A DNA stretch of 64,000 bases. Source: Shewanella cutis (GTDB lineage Bacteria > Pseudomonadota > Gammaproteobacteria > Enterobacterales > Shewanellaceae). The position numbers and the translations under genes were made by a program. The stretch is taken from assembly GCF_022410515.1 (NCBI RefSeq), contig NZ_JACSDI010000003.1:62001-126000 (forward strand), written 5' to 3'. Shown in pieces: positions 28,396 to 38,279 of the stretch. Under the pieces are notes generated by a model that was not told the DNA's origin, did not search any database, and worked only from the letters and a program-made list of their open reading frames with translations. Position 1 is the stretch's first letter. The number at the start of each line of letters is the position of its first letter.

Positions 28396-31212
28396 TTGAA
28401 GTTATTACCTATCACATCTCTGGTGCTGTTATCCCTTGGAATACTGCCAGCCGTACAAGCTGAAACCAGTACTAAACCCCTTACCCTTACTGACATAATG
28501 CATTTTGAGTCCCTCGAAAAGCCTGTTATCGCTGACAATGGTCAAGTGCTAGCGGTCGAGGTGGCGCCCGATCGTGGCGATAGCCACGGCTTGATTAAAC
28601 ATCTGCAATCAGGAAAAGACTTTCAGATTGAAGGCGGCTCAGACCCTATCGTGAGTCGCACTGGTCGTTATGTGGCGATGGCCGTTAAACCCAGTTTGCT
28701 AAAAGTTGAAACTAGCGATGCTAAGGCCAAGAAAAAGCTCAAAGCCGATATGGTGCTGCTTGATACCCAAACTGGCACGCAAACTAAATTCGAGCGGGTG
28801 AAAGAATTTGTCTTTAGCGACGATGGTGCGCATTTAGCCATTTGGTTTGAAGCTGACGAAGAAGCTAAGAAAGATGCCAAAGATAAGACCGAAGGCACTG
28901 GGGATAAACCTAAAGCCGAGAAGGTGAAGGTCGATAAGTTCGATCAAGGTCGTCGTTTTAGTTTAGTGAATTTGTCTTCACCCTCGCAGCGGGTAGATGT
29001 GGAGCATGTGACCGCCTATCACTTCGATAAAGACAGCCGCCGCTTAGCAATTGCAGTCAATGATATCGAGGCAAAGCAACATCAATTACAGCTGATTGAT
29101 TTAAAAAACTATAATAAATCAACGGCATTTGAATCCCAACATCAACAAATTGGTGCGCTAGCACTTTCAAAAAATGGCCGCTGGCTGGCCTTTACTCAAG
29201 GTGATGCCAGTGAATTACCCTATGGCCGCAGCTATCAGCTAAACCTAGTTGATATTGCTTCAGGTAAAGTTCGCACTGTACCAAACACCAATGAATGGAC
29301 GCTAAACCGTTATGCCAGTTTGAACTTCTCCTTAGACAGTGAGCGGCTCTTCTTTGGCCGTGTTCCTGAGGTGAGTCAGCAGCTTAGCCTGAAAAAAATC
29401 GCCGACGAAAAAGATCTTTACGATAAAGAGATTGTTACAGGCCAGCGCGGGCTTAAAGTGTGGCATGGGGACGAACCACGGATTAAACCCCATGAAATCA
29501 AACAATATGAAGCGGAGCAAAAGCGCACTTATTTAGCCGTGTTGCATTTAGGCTCACATAATGTGGTGCAGCTTGGTGATAAAACGGTGCCAGATGTGGC
29601 CCTGTCGCAGCACAAGCGTTATATGCTGGCCAGCTCTGACTTACCCTATCGCAAGATGATCACTTGGGCGGGTTTTTACCAAGATTACTACTTGGTGGAT
29701 ATCAACACTGGCCGCAAGTTACCACTGCTAACCCAACAACCCAGCGATTCAGATCCCAGCTTATCGGGTGATGGCAAATTTGTGGTTTATTATCAACAAG
29801 GTCATGTGTATTTATACGATATTGCCCAAGGACGTCGCACCAATCTGACCCAGTCTTTAAAGGTGAGTTTTGCCGATGAAGACCATGATTCTCCTTCCAA
29901 TGCGCCAGGTTATGGTTTTGGCCCTTGGCTTAAGGACGATGCTGGGATCCTCGTCTACGATAAATTTGATGTGTGGCAGTTTAACACCGCATCGAAAACG
30001 GGCTTTGCCTTAACAGCAGGGCAGGGACGCGCTCAAAAAATTCAATATCGCCTAGAAGGTTTAGTCGATAATCCCGATGAGCCAACGACGCTTGCCTACA
30101 ACGCTACTGTGCTGCTCCATGGTTACAGCGACAAGACTAAGGCCGATGGTTTTTACCAAGCGACCTTAGGCGAAGCGGGCGTTAAGACCTTGATGGAAGG
30201 TGAGTATAAGTTAACTGTGCTTGGGCGCAGTAAGGATACCGATACCTTGGTGTTTTCCAAGGAGCGATTTGATTTATTCCCCGATTTATACACCGCAAGC
30301 TATCAAGCGCCACAACAAGCAGTGAAGCAAACCGATTTAGATAAACAGCGCCAAGCTTTTAATTGGAGCCAAGCCGAATTAGTGCATTGGACCAACGGCG
30401 ATGGTAAACCGCTCGATGGTGTGTTGATAAAACCAACCAACTATCAAGCGGGCGAGCGTTATCCTGTGCTGGTGTACTACTATGAATTGATGACCGACAG
30501 ACTGCATGCCTTCCCGCAAATGAAGGTCAACCACAGACCCAACTTCGCTTGGTATGTGAATAACGGTTATGCGGTATTCTTGCCGGATATTCGTTTCGAT
30601 ATTGGCTATCCCGGTGCCAGCTCAGTACAAACATTGACCTCGGGGGTGCAAAAGCTTATCGATATGGGCGTTGCCGATGCTAACGCCATTGGCTTACAAG
30701 GACATTCTTGGAGTGGCTATCAAACGGCCTTTGCCATCACCCAAACTAAAATGTTTAAAGCCGCCGTTGCTGGTGCCCCAGTGGCGAACATGACCAGTGC
30801 TTATAGCGGAATTCGCCATGGCACAGGCATTGCGCGCCAGTTCCAATATGAAACCGGCCAAAGCCGCATTGGTGCAAGTTTATTTGCGGCGCCACAAAAA
30901 TACATTGAGAACTCGCCAGTGTTTTATGCCGATCGCATTAAAACGCCGTTGATGATCATGTTTGGCGATAAAGACGATGCGGTGCCCTGGGAGCAAGGTG
31001 TTGAAATGTACTTGGCGATGCGCCGTGCGGGTAAAGATGTGGTGTTTTTACAATATGAAGATGAACCCCATCATCTGAAAAAATACCCTAATAAGCTCGA
31101 TTACAGCATTCGGATGATGGAATACTTCGACCATTATCTTAAAGGCAAACCCGCACCAGCTTGGTTAAGCCAAGGCGAAGCCTATGTCGAATATAAAGCC
31201 GATGATGAGTAA
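28396..31212 (+). CDS. Secreted S9-family prolyl oligopeptidase-like peptidase
   Basis: The 938-residue protein starts with TTG at 28396, supported by AGAGGAAG just upstream and by the signal peptide that follows (MKLLPITSLVLLSLGILPAV, cleavage near VQA). The middle part is a beta-propeller-like region; the C-terminal alpha/beta-hydrolase domain (about 660-925) has the nucleophile Ser771 in GHSWSG, the acid Asp in FGDKDDAVPW and His in EDEPHHLKK. It is probably a periplasmic or exported dipeptidyl/oligopeptidase. A Lys/Glu-rich insertion at about 155-180 is unusual. No ATG start exists near the N-terminus. Confidence 0.9.
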   Translation: MKLLPITSLVLLSLGILPAVQAETSTKPLTLTDIMHFESLEKPVIADNGQVLAVEVAPDRGDSHGLIKHLQSGKDFQIEGGSDPIVSRTGRYVAMAVKPSLLKVETSDAKAKKKLKADMVLLDTQTGTQTKFERVKEFVFSDDGAHLAIWFEADEEAKKDAKDKTEGTGDKPKAEKVKVDKFDQGRRFSLVNLSSPSQRVDVEHVTAYHFDKDSRRLAIAVNDIEAKQHQLQLIDLKNYNKSTAFESQHQQIGALALSKNGRWLAFTQGDASELPYGRSYQLNLVDIASGKVRTVPNTNEWTLNRYASLNFSLDSERLFFGRVPEVSQQLSLKKIADEKDLYDKEIVTGQRGLKVWHGDEPRIKPHEIKQYEAEQKRTYLAVLHLGSHNVVQLGDKTVPDVALSQHKRYMLASSDLPYRKMITWAGFYQDYYLVDINTGRKLPLLTQQPSDSDPSLSGDGKFVVYYQQGHVYLYDIAQGRRTNLTQSLKVSFADEDHDSPSNAPGYGFGPWLKDDAGILVYDKFDVWQFNTASKTGFALTAGQGRAQKIQYRLEGLVDNPDEPTTLAYNATVLLHGYSDKTKADGFYQATLGEAGVKTLMEGEYKLTVLGRSKDTDTLVFSKERFDLFPDLYTASYQAPQQAVKQTDLDKQRQAFNWSQAELVHWTNGDGKPLDGVLIKPTNYQAGERYPVLVYYYELMTDRLHAFPQMKVNHRPNFAWYVNNGYAVFLPDIRFDIGYPGASSVQTLTSGVQKLIDMGVADANAIGLQGHSWSGYQTAFAITQTKMFKAAVAGAPVANMTSAYSGIRHGTGIARQFQYETGQSRIGASLFAAPQKYIENSPVFYADRIKTPLMIMFGDKDDAVPWEQGVEMYLAMRRAGKDVVFLQYEDEPHHLKKYPNKLDYSIRMMEYFDHYLKGKPAPAWLSQGEAYVEYKADDE

Positions 31213-31239
31213 CTCTCTGGTTTAGGTTTATCTATAAGC

Positions 31240-31267
31240 AAACGCCACCGAAATGTGGCGTTTTTTA
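31240..31267 (+). terminator. Terminator of the S9 peptidase gene
   Basis: AACGCCAC and GTGGCGTT form the stem and TTTTTT follows. Confidence 0.85.
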
Positions 31268-31521
31268 TGGCAATAAGGGTGCGAGCTAGCTCATTGAAAT
31301 AGTCCTTTTATACCCTTGGAATTACCCTGCTTTAGCAAAGGAGGAGAAATAGAGGTCTAGACTAAATGACTCGTTGCTAAGTAACACAGATAAAGTTATC
31401 TCGCTTCCAAGCAGTTATGGTTCATAAATGGCAATGAATTAATATTGCACTGCCATTTTTGGTGTTGGCTTAATAAGCTTTGGATATTTAGCTTAGGGAT
31501 GATAGCGATGTCAGAGCCAAA

Positions 31522-31950
31522 TCAATTTTTGCTTGAGCTTTCAGCTTCTTTGGCGGTGCGGCTAACAATATCAGTTCCGGTTTCGAGATACTGTTTATAG
31601 GTGTCATTGCCCCAGGCGACGAGTTTATTATCCTTAAATATCAGTGGGGTACATTCCTCTTTTGTGGTGATACCATCAGATTTATCATGTTGGGTACGAT
31701 AAAAGAGTACTTGTAGCTGGCCATCTTTAAGGGATTTAGCTTCTGAAAAATCGGCTTTGCCAAATAGGGTTTTGACCTCAGAAATATCCTGCCCAAGGCT
31801 TAAATCATTTAGTTTCTGACTGTTATAAACTTGTCTATCTTCCCAATCCATTTCGTCAGGTGTGGGTTCATACACCAGCACAACGACCGCGACAAAGGCG
31901 GTATAAGCGGCAAATATACTACCGATAATGACTGAAGCTTTTGATTTCAT
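31522..31950 (-). CDS. DUF3192-like membrane-anchored protein
   Basis: A 142-residue protein with an N-terminal hydrophobic helix (about residues 6-27) and a periplasmic domain resembling small SmpA/BamE-like folds; DUF3192 is the closest family I recall. The conserved region LNDLSLGQDISEVKTLFG looks like the BamE motif of low-stringency outer-membrane assembly proteins. Its function is unknown. It ends in Lys/Ser/Asn-rich sequence. It precedes xni at 108 bases and may be its own unit. Confidence 0.7.
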   Translation of the reverse strand: MKSKASVIIGSIFAAYTAFVAVVVLVYEPTPDEMDWEDRQVYNSQKLNDLSLGQDISEVKTLFGKADFSEAKSLKDGQLQVLFYRTQHDKSDGITTKEECTPLIFKDNKLVAWGNDTYKQYLETGTDIVSRTAKEAESSSKN

Positions 31951-32057
31951 TGAATCTAATTCCTTTGGGTATCCAATGTGCTATTCGATTAGTCAATAAA
32001 ATACGCTTTTGATCCCTGAAGGTAAACGGCTTAATTGCAACTTAGTGTTAACAACGG

Positions 32058-32843
32058 TCACAAGTTGTTCGATGATGCTTTAGTTGGGCCATTGACCCTA
32101 AAATCCCGTAAGTTGATATTTAAGGGTAAATCAGTCTGCAACTGCGCTAATTTATAACTTAGGCGCGCCATATCTCGACCTTCGGCCAGTTTTTTCGCTT
32201 GTTTCGCCCCAAGATTGGGCAAAGAGGAAAACAGGGTTGCTAAGGTCCTGAAGGTTCTCAGTAATTCTGCGGCCGATTTTGGGCCAATACCTGGGATGCC
32301 GGGGATTTTATTGCCGCTATCTCCAGCAAGCGCCATTAAATCTAGAAATTGGCTGCGATCCACACCCAGTTTTTGTTCGAGTTCGGCGATATTCAGGTAT
32401 TGCTGATTGAAATGATCCCATTGACTGATACGGGGATGATTGAGCTGGCTAAAGCCTTTGTCAGTGGAGACGATAATGGCTTCGCCTTGGGCCTTGGCGG
32501 TTTTTGTCGCTAGGGTTGCGATAACATCATCGGCTTCTGCGGCGGCATAAATAGATTGGATTTGTAAGTTCTGAAGGTGTTCCTGTAATGCTATCAGCCC
32601 AGCAGCAAGGGGCTCTGGCATAGGTTTACGGCCCTTTTTATAATCGGGGTAAAGTTGTTTGCGCCATGAGATCTCATCCCCATCCCAGACGACAGCGACA
32701 TGGGTTGGGTGGTGAATGCGCAGCAGTTTAGTACAGGCTACACTCACGCGCTCCGTTAAACTTTCCATATCATTCTCATCTGGTATCGCCGCATAAATGC
32801 GGCGAACCAAGTTGAGACCATCAATAATTAAAAACTTATTCAT
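32058..32843 (-). CDS. xni: Flap endonuclease Xni (ExoIX)
   Basis: Xni is a small 5'-flap endonuclease related to the 5' nuclease domain of DNA polymerase I. The 261 residues match the family. It shows the N-terminal IDGLNLVRR, the acidic metal-binding set including AEADDVIATLA (about 105) and STDKGFSQL (about 125), and the helix-hairpin-helix region AGDSGNKIPGIPGIGPKSAA (about 165-185). It follows ppnN after 14 bases, the same neighbours as in many gammaproteobacteria. Confidence 0.93.
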   Translation of the reverse strand: MNKFLIIDGLNLVRRIYAAIPDENDMESLTERVSVACTKLLRIHHPTHVAVVWDGDEISWRKQLYPDYKKGRKPMPEPLAAGLIALQEHLQNLQIQSIYAAAEADDVIATLATKTAKAQGEAIIVSTDKGFSQLNHPRISQWDHFNQQYLNIAELEQKLGVDRSQFLDLMALAGDSGNKIPGIPGIGPKSAAELLRTFRTLATLFSSLPNLGAKQAKKLAEGRDMARLSYKLAQLQTDLPLNINLRDFRVNGPTKASSNNL

Positions 32844-32857
32844 TGTAGGTTATTGCA

Positions 32858-34213
32858 TTACTTCACTATTTTATAGCAGGGAACATAAGCGCTTCCAGGC
32901 AGTTTCATTCTATGTTGGGCGACAAAGGCACCGAGCAAATTGTCCATCAGTTCCATTAAATGCGGATCACCCTTAATGTGGAAAGGGCCTAATTGTTCAA
33001 TCTGCTTGATGGTCTCTGATTTTACATTACCCGCAACGATACCGGAAAAAGCTTTACGCAGGTTGGCGGCAAGCTCCGCTTTGTTGCTTTGGAAATGTAA
33101 ATTTAAGTTTGCCATGACATCATGGGTTGGAGTAAAGGGCAGTTGGAACTCGGGTTCAATCTTGAGTCCCCATTGATATTGGTAAGCATCTCCGGTGGTG
33201 CGGCGATGGTTTTTCACTTGCTCCATGCCTTGTTTCATCACCCGAGCCACTTCAGCAGGATTATCGATAATGATTTGATATTTCTGCTGCGCCTCAGCAC
33301 CTAAGGTTGCAGCGATAAACTCATCTATTTTAATAAAATAATCCGCGCTTTCGCTGGGCCCCGTCAGCACCAGCGGGAAGGGGGTTTCCTGATTTTCGTT
33401 ATTGAGCAAAATCCCAAGAATATACAGCAGTTCTTCGGCTGTCCCCGCGCCGCCGGGGAAGATGATAATGCCGTGGCCCAAGCGTACGAAGGCTTCGAGG
33501 CGTTTTTCGATATCGGGTAAGATCACTAACTCGTTAACGATTTGGTTTGGCGGCTCGGCGGCGATAATACTGGGTTCAGTGAGGCCAATATAGCGGGCGT
33601 TTTTAATCCGTTGTTTTGAGTGACCAATGGCTGCGCCCTTCATCGGGCCTTCCATTGCACCTGGACCGCAGCCGGTGCAGATATCCAATTCTCTCAAGCC
33701 AAGTTGATAACCCACTTCGCGGGTATATTGATATTCAATGGCATTAATGCTGTGCCCGCCCCAGCAGACGACTACGTTTGGATCTTTCATGGGCGCGATG
33801 GCACGGGCGTTGCGCAAAATATCAAACACGACGTTAGTAATGTGGCTCGCGTTGGTTAAATTGATATGTTTTAAGGTGTCGTACTTGTCGCTGATGTAGA
33901 GGATATCCCTAAGCACCGAAAATAAATGCTCTTGGATCCCAGTAATAATTTGGCCATCGACAAAGGCTTGTTCTGGTGGATTAATAAGCTCAAGTTTAAC
34001 GCCACGTTCACGTTGTAGGACATGGATGTCGAAGTCACTATATTGCTCGAACAGTGCTTTAGAATTGTCGGTCTTGAGACCCGCGGCGAGTACTGCGAGG
34101 GAGCAGCTACGATACAGTTGATATAGGGCGCTTTGCGCGCTTTTTTTGAGGCGATCAACTTCAAGTTGTGAAAGCTGATCCATGCTGCCCTTTGGGCTGA
34201 CTTTTACTATCAT
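32858..34213 (-). CDS. ppnN: Nucleotide 5'-monophosphate nucleosidase PpnN (YgdH)
   Basis: PpnN cleaves the N-glycosidic bond of purine and pyrimidine monophosphates and responds to (p)ppGpp in E. coli. The 451-residue length fits. The central LOG-type Rossmann domain contains [16 protein letters not shown] (about 250-265) and the [16 protein letters not shown] loop. N- and C-terminal extensions (about 1-140 and 350-451) are typical for PpnN and absent from short LOG proteins. The operon is ppnN-xni. Confidence 0.93.
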   Translation of the reverse strand: MIVKVSPKGSMDQLSQLEVDRLKKSAQSALYQLYRSCSLAVLAAGLKTDNSKALFEQYSDFDIHVLQRERGVKLELINPPEQAFVDGQIITGIQEHLFSVLRDILYISDKYDTLKHINLTNASHITNVVFDILRNARAIAPMKDPNVVVCWGGHSINAIEYQYTREVGYQLGLRELDICTGCGPGAMEGPMKGAAIGHSKQRIKNARYIGLTEPSIIAAEPPNQIVNELVILPDIEKRLEAFVRLGHGIIIFPGGAGTAEELLYILGILLNNENQETPFPLVLTGPSESADYFIKIDEFIAATLGAEAQQKYQIIIDNPAEVARVMKQGMEQVKNHRRTTGDAYQYQWGLKIEPEFQLPFTPTHDVMANLNLHFQSNKAELAANLRKAFSGIVAGNVKSETIKQIEQLGPFHIKGDPHLMELMDNLLGAFVAQHRMKLPGSAYVPCYKIVK

Positions 34214-34269
34214 TTACCACTCCTTCGTATCGACAGGAGTGATAAAAAGTGACGTATAGTCTGACTTAG

Positions 34270-35826
34270 TTATACGTCAATCACGACCCTGTCTCTGCTT
34301 TCATGTTTTGCTTTGTAGAGTGCTGCATCGGCGCGTTCAAAGGTTTCATGAATGAGCTCATTGCCCATCACTCGCGCAGCCCCTATAGATACTGTAACGG
34401 TAATTCGCTGATTTTTAAATTTAAATGGAATATTTTTTACTTTTTCACGGACTCTGTTTAAAAGTTGAGCGATATCGCTATCATCAATATCTGGCAAAAT
34501 GAGCACAAACTCTTCGCCGCCGTAGCGGGCGACAAACTCAGTATCCCGCAGGGAATTCTTTAATGCCATGGCGATAACTTGGAGGGTTTTGTCTCCTGTA
34601 CTGTGGCCAAAGCTGTCGTTAATGCTCTTAAAGTGGTCGATATCTGCAACCGCAATCCACAGCGGTGATTTGTGACGCTGATAATTGCGATATTCAAGCT
34701 CCATGCGTTCTTCTAGGGCTGCACGGTTAGGTAATTGAGTTAGGCTGTCCAATAGATTAAGTTTTTGTTGCTCGAAAAGCCGCTCTTTGTAGGTATTGGC
34801 CTCATTACTCAGCTCGTTAAGCTCTTTTCGCATGGTTTCCATCGACTTACGCAGTAAGGCTTGCTCGCGCTGCTCTAAGGCTTCTTTACGGGCGAGGGCG
34901 GAGCGAATCGAATTGAGCTGCTCAGTTAAGCGTGCTTTGAGGTCGACAATATCATCGGTATCGATAATGGCTTCGCCCACATTATCGACTCGAGAATTAA
35001 TTTCACGATTGAGCTGGGTTTTGAGCTGGAAACTACGCTGGTTATGGTTATAGGATTCGCTGACGACTTCCCGCACAGCCGCTAAGGCATCGTTTAAGGC
35101 GTAGAGAAATTCCTGTGAGGCCGATTTTTCCCGTGCAATATTGTCGAGCAGCAGGGATAAAATGGTTTGATAAGCCTCGAGTAAATTATCGATTTCGATA
35201 TCAGAGGCTAGCATTTCTTTAATGACAAGCACTTGATCACGTTGATCTTTACGGAACTCAATTTCCGAAATCATCTGTGCTAACTCATGGGCGAGTTGTC
35301 TGTGCTTTGGTAACACATCTAACTTTTCAGTTTCATTAAACTGTTGTTGTAGGATGGTGTCGTAGAAGCCGATGATTTGTTTAACTTTAGGAATGTACTC
35401 CCACACCGTATGAAACGGCTTGGCGAGGTCCTGTTTAAAGTAGTTAATTTCTTTTTTGAGTTTTTCAGGTACAGAGTTAACTCGTTGAATCTGGCGGATA
35501 ACCTGCGCAAGTCCGGCTCGACTTTCTTCAAGTTGTACCATCACATGGTGGTACTGACCTTTTAATAGGCGTTCAACATCGACCAACTCCGGCAAGGCTT
35601 CATCGACTCGCTCAAAGGTATTTAAGTTGTGGCGAAGTTTGGCAAGCTTATTATCCAACTCTAAGTTTTGGCCTTTACAGGCAAGACTTAAATGGCCAAT
35701 AAATTGGAGTAAGGTTTGTAACTTAGCGTTTCTATCTTCATTGACTTCATCGAGGGCAAGTTTTGCCGAATGAAGCTTTTGTTGAAGTAATGCCAGTTGT
35801 GTAACGGTCGCGTTGGAATCCTTCAT
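34270..35826 (-). CDS. GGDEF diguanylate cyclase with long coiled-coil sensor
   Basis: A 518-residue cytoplasmic protein without a signal peptide or membrane segment. The first 340 residues are helical and coiled-coil-rich. The C-terminal GGDEF domain (about 355-515) is canonical: ADIDHFKSINDSFGH, then RYGGEEFVLILPD. It should make c-di-GMP from two GTP. At the inhibitory I-site position, where RxxD is expected five residues before GGEEF, it reads R-D-T-E, so feedback inhibition may be weaker. The signal sensed is unknown. Confidence 0.9.
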   Translation of the reverse strand: MKDSNATVTQLALLQQKLHSAKLALDEVNEDRNAKLQTLLQFIGHLSLACKGQNLELDNKLAKLRHNLNTFERVDEALPELVDVERLLKGQYHHVMVQLEESRAGLAQVIRQIQRVNSVPEKLKKEINYFKQDLAKPFHTVWEYIPKVKQIIGFYDTILQQQFNETEKLDVLPKHRQLAHELAQMISEIEFRKDQRDQVLVIKEMLASDIEIDNLLEAYQTILSLLLDNIAREKSASQEFLYALNDALAAVREVVSESYNHNQRSFQLKTQLNREINSRVDNVGEAIIDTDDIVDLKARLTEQLNSIRSALARKEALEQREQALLRKSMETMRKELNELSNEANTYKERLFEQQKLNLLDSLTQLPNRAALEERMELEYRNYQRHKSPLWIAVADIDHFKSINDSFGHSTGDKTLQVIAMALKNSLRDTEFVARYGGEEFVLILPDIDDSDIAQLLNRVREKVKNIPFKFKNQRITVTVSIGAARVMGNELIHETFERADAALYKAKHESRDRVVIDV

Positions 35827-35975
35827 CCGGAGTATTTTCCTAACTCTGCAGTGCTAACAAGCATGACGTCCGCTGTCCAGATTAGCGTTTAACTCATATG
35901 CTTCTAATGTTATAACAATGGTTGTAGAGTGCAAATTGCTTTATTTATGCGTTTGTGATTAATTGTCGATATTGA

Positions 35976-38138
35976 TCAAATATTTCCTAATAAATGTCGA
36001 TTTTGGTTATTTTCCCAGCAGGGCCAAACAATGTCTTCCTTCATCGCATTGGTTTCGACTCGAATGAGGCCGCGCTCAATCCCTTTTTCTAGGTGTAAAA
36101 ACAGTGGATCGGCAAACAGTGTCGGTGGCACAAAATCTAATGCTCTTAGACTCACATAATGGCAAGTATCGCTCGGCAAGCTTCGCGCGCCAGCGAGTGC
36201 CATTTGTACCGTTTCGAACAGCAATTTGGGGGCAATATTAATCTCGGTTTTGGTAAGCAGGGGTAAATTGATAAAGCCGAGATTAAAAATAGCCCTAAAC
36301 GCATTCTTATCGAGCTGTTGCTGAAGTTGCTTTAATGCTTGCTGTGGCTCCACCGCCTCAGTAAATCTTACCGCGAACAAGCCTTGGCGGATCACATAAA
36401 CCGGCATAAACAGACTATTGCTGATATGGCTTGCAAGCTGACGGGTCATAGCGTTGGCAAAATATTGGCCGTGGTTGAGGTCAGTAGTGAGATGATCGCG
36501 AAACTCAATTAAGGCCAGTGCCGTCGTTCTTGTATCGGATGTGTTTGGGCCGAGATCCCTTAATAATGCGGCATACCCCTTGTGGTGGGTAAATGGCTCT
36601 TCTAAGGTCAATTGAAGTAGAGATTCATTTTGATGTCTGCTTTTTTGGCGTTGATTTAGCAGGGCAATGATTGCAATCACCAGCAATGTTAGGATGACAC
36701 CGCTTAGTGTAAGTAATTTATTGGTTTCCTTCGCGCTTTCAATGGCATCTTTTAATTTGCCTTGGAGCATATTGAGTTCAAGCTTAAGTTGCTGTTCGGC
36801 AAGAACAGAAGCGGCAACCGCGGGATCTTTGGCAGTATTTTTTGAGGTGTTATTTAACTCAATGATCCGTTTTTGCGTGCTGATGACTTTGGCCTGATCT
36901 TGCATCTTTTCTGCGGACAGGGCGATTTGCGTCAGTGCTGATTTTTGCTCATCCAGCAGTGCTAAATTGCTCGCCAATGCTAAAGCATGTTCAGCATGGC
37001 TCATCATCAGCGCCCAATCTTGCTTACTTTGAGCAATTTCACCAATCAGTAATTCGTTATAGACCAAGTAATGATGGCTTTCTTTGTCAGTGAAAATTTT
37101 ATTAGCCATCAGCAAATATTTAAGCGCATTCACATTATCGTTGAGGTGCGAATAGGCTTGGCCTAAATTGTGGAAGTTAAGCCCTTGAGCGATGTAGTTG
37201 CCGCGTTTAGCATCAAGCTGTTGAGCGTTGAGATAGTAATCAATGGCGCGGTTCCAATCCCCTTGTTCGCCATACACCATAGCGATAACCGTCATACAAC
37301 TTGACAGATAAGTGTCGTTGCCCATTTTTTTAAAGCCTGCAGCGGCCTCATGGGCATTTTTTAAGGCTTCATCCCATTGTTTTAAATCACGATATACCTT
37401 AGCGAGTTGCAACTGCAAATGGGTTTTCATCGACGGATAATTGGAACGATTCGATAGTCGAATGGCTTCACTATAGTGTTGTAGTGATTTGGTCAGCTGC
37501 TGGTTTTTATTGTAGTAATGCCCTAGTTTCGATTCGGCTGCCGCAATCAGGTAATCGTTCCTGAGTTTATAAGCAATATCGCGATAGGTATGAAAATGCA
37601 TTAGGGCTGGCACATCTTGGCGGATCACTAAGTGCAAGCCGCCTAGATGTTCATGAATTGTATGTTTTAGCAACATAGACTCAAGATCAACACTGTCATT
37701 GATGAGTGTCAGAGCTTGGTTATAAAAGGCGATCGCTTCTTGGTATTTTTGTTCGGTACGGCCGATATAACGCCCCTTTAGCATGGCGACGGTAGCTTGT
37801 TGGAAGGGCGTTTGTGCGATGCTAGCCAACAGTTCAATTAAACTATTGGCGTCTTGAAATCCCACTTTGGATTTTATACTCGGCTCCAGATTTAACCGCG
37901 CCAGTAATTGTAGTATGTGTTCAAATTCATCAGGGCTATAGCCCTGCTCTTTGGCTGCGCGTTCAAATTGTTCACGGTTCTTAAAGCTAATAGGAAAAGA
38001 GATAGACTGATTAAGCCGGTCGTACATCTTTTGTGGCGTTTCACGCAATTCTATTTCTTCGATCTCTAAATCGGCCGCTAATGTTTGAACAGAAATAGAT
38101 ATCAACAAGGTCACGAAAATAACAATGAATTTATGCAT
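35976..38138 (-). CDS. TPR protein with membrane helix and a degenerate GGDEF-like domain
   Basis: This 720-residue protein has a signal peptide (MHKFIVIFVTLLISISVQTL), tetratricopeptide-like helical repeats (about residues 120-430), a transmembrane helix (about 478-498) and a cytoplasmic C-terminal domain. That architecture is the usual one for periplasmic-TPR diguanylate cyclases. Here the C-terminal domain keeps the fold pattern but has ALIEFRDHLTTDLNHGQYFA where DxDxFKxINDxxGH is expected, and VIRQGLFAVRF where RxGGDEFxxLL is expected. The catalytic and metal-binding residues are gone. It is probably a c-di-GMP- or GTP-binding receptor or a pseudo-enzyme. Confidence 0.75.
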   Translation of the reverse strand: MHKFIVIFVTLLISISVQTLAADLEIEEIELRETPQKMYDRLNQSISFPISFKNREQFERAAKEQGYSPDEFEHILQLLARLNLEPSIKSKVGFQDANSLIELLASIAQTPFQQATVAMLKGRYIGRTEQKYQEAIAFYNQALTLINDSVDLESMLLKHTIHEHLGGLHLVIRQDVPALMHFHTYRDIAYKLRNDYLIAAAESKLGHYYNKNQQLTKSLQHYSEAIRLSNRSNYPSMKTHLQLQLAKVYRDLKQWDEALKNAHEAAAGFKKMGNDTYLSSCMTVIAMVYGEQGDWNRAIDYYLNAQQLDAKRGNYIAQGLNFHNLGQAYSHLNDNVNALKYLLMANKIFTDKESHHYLVYNELLIGEIAQSKQDWALMMSHAEHALALASNLALLDEQKSALTQIALSAEKMQDQAKVISTQKRIIELNNTSKNTAKDPAVAASVLAEQQLKLELNMLQGKLKDAIESAKETNKLLTLSGVILTLLVIAIIALLNQRQKSRHQNESLLQLTLEEPFTHHKGYAALLRDLGPNTSDTRTTALALIEFRDHLTTDLNHGQYFANAMTRQLASHISNSLFMPVYVIRQGLFAVRFTEAVEPQQALKQLQQQLDKNAFRAIFNLGFINLPLLTKTEINIAPKLLFETVQMALAGARSLPSDTCHYVSLRALDFVPPTLFADPLFLHLEKGIERGLIRVETNAMKEDIVWPCWENNQNRHLLGNI

Positions 38139-38279
38139 GTGTAGGTGGCCCTATATTCCCTAAGTCAAGGAACTTATTTTGTTAGCTTTTGTTAGCGCCT
38201 AATGAGGATGCTACATCGACTTGTTATACTTGAAAAAAAATATAAGAAGCATAATAACAGAAGACTGAAGGAAGTAAGA

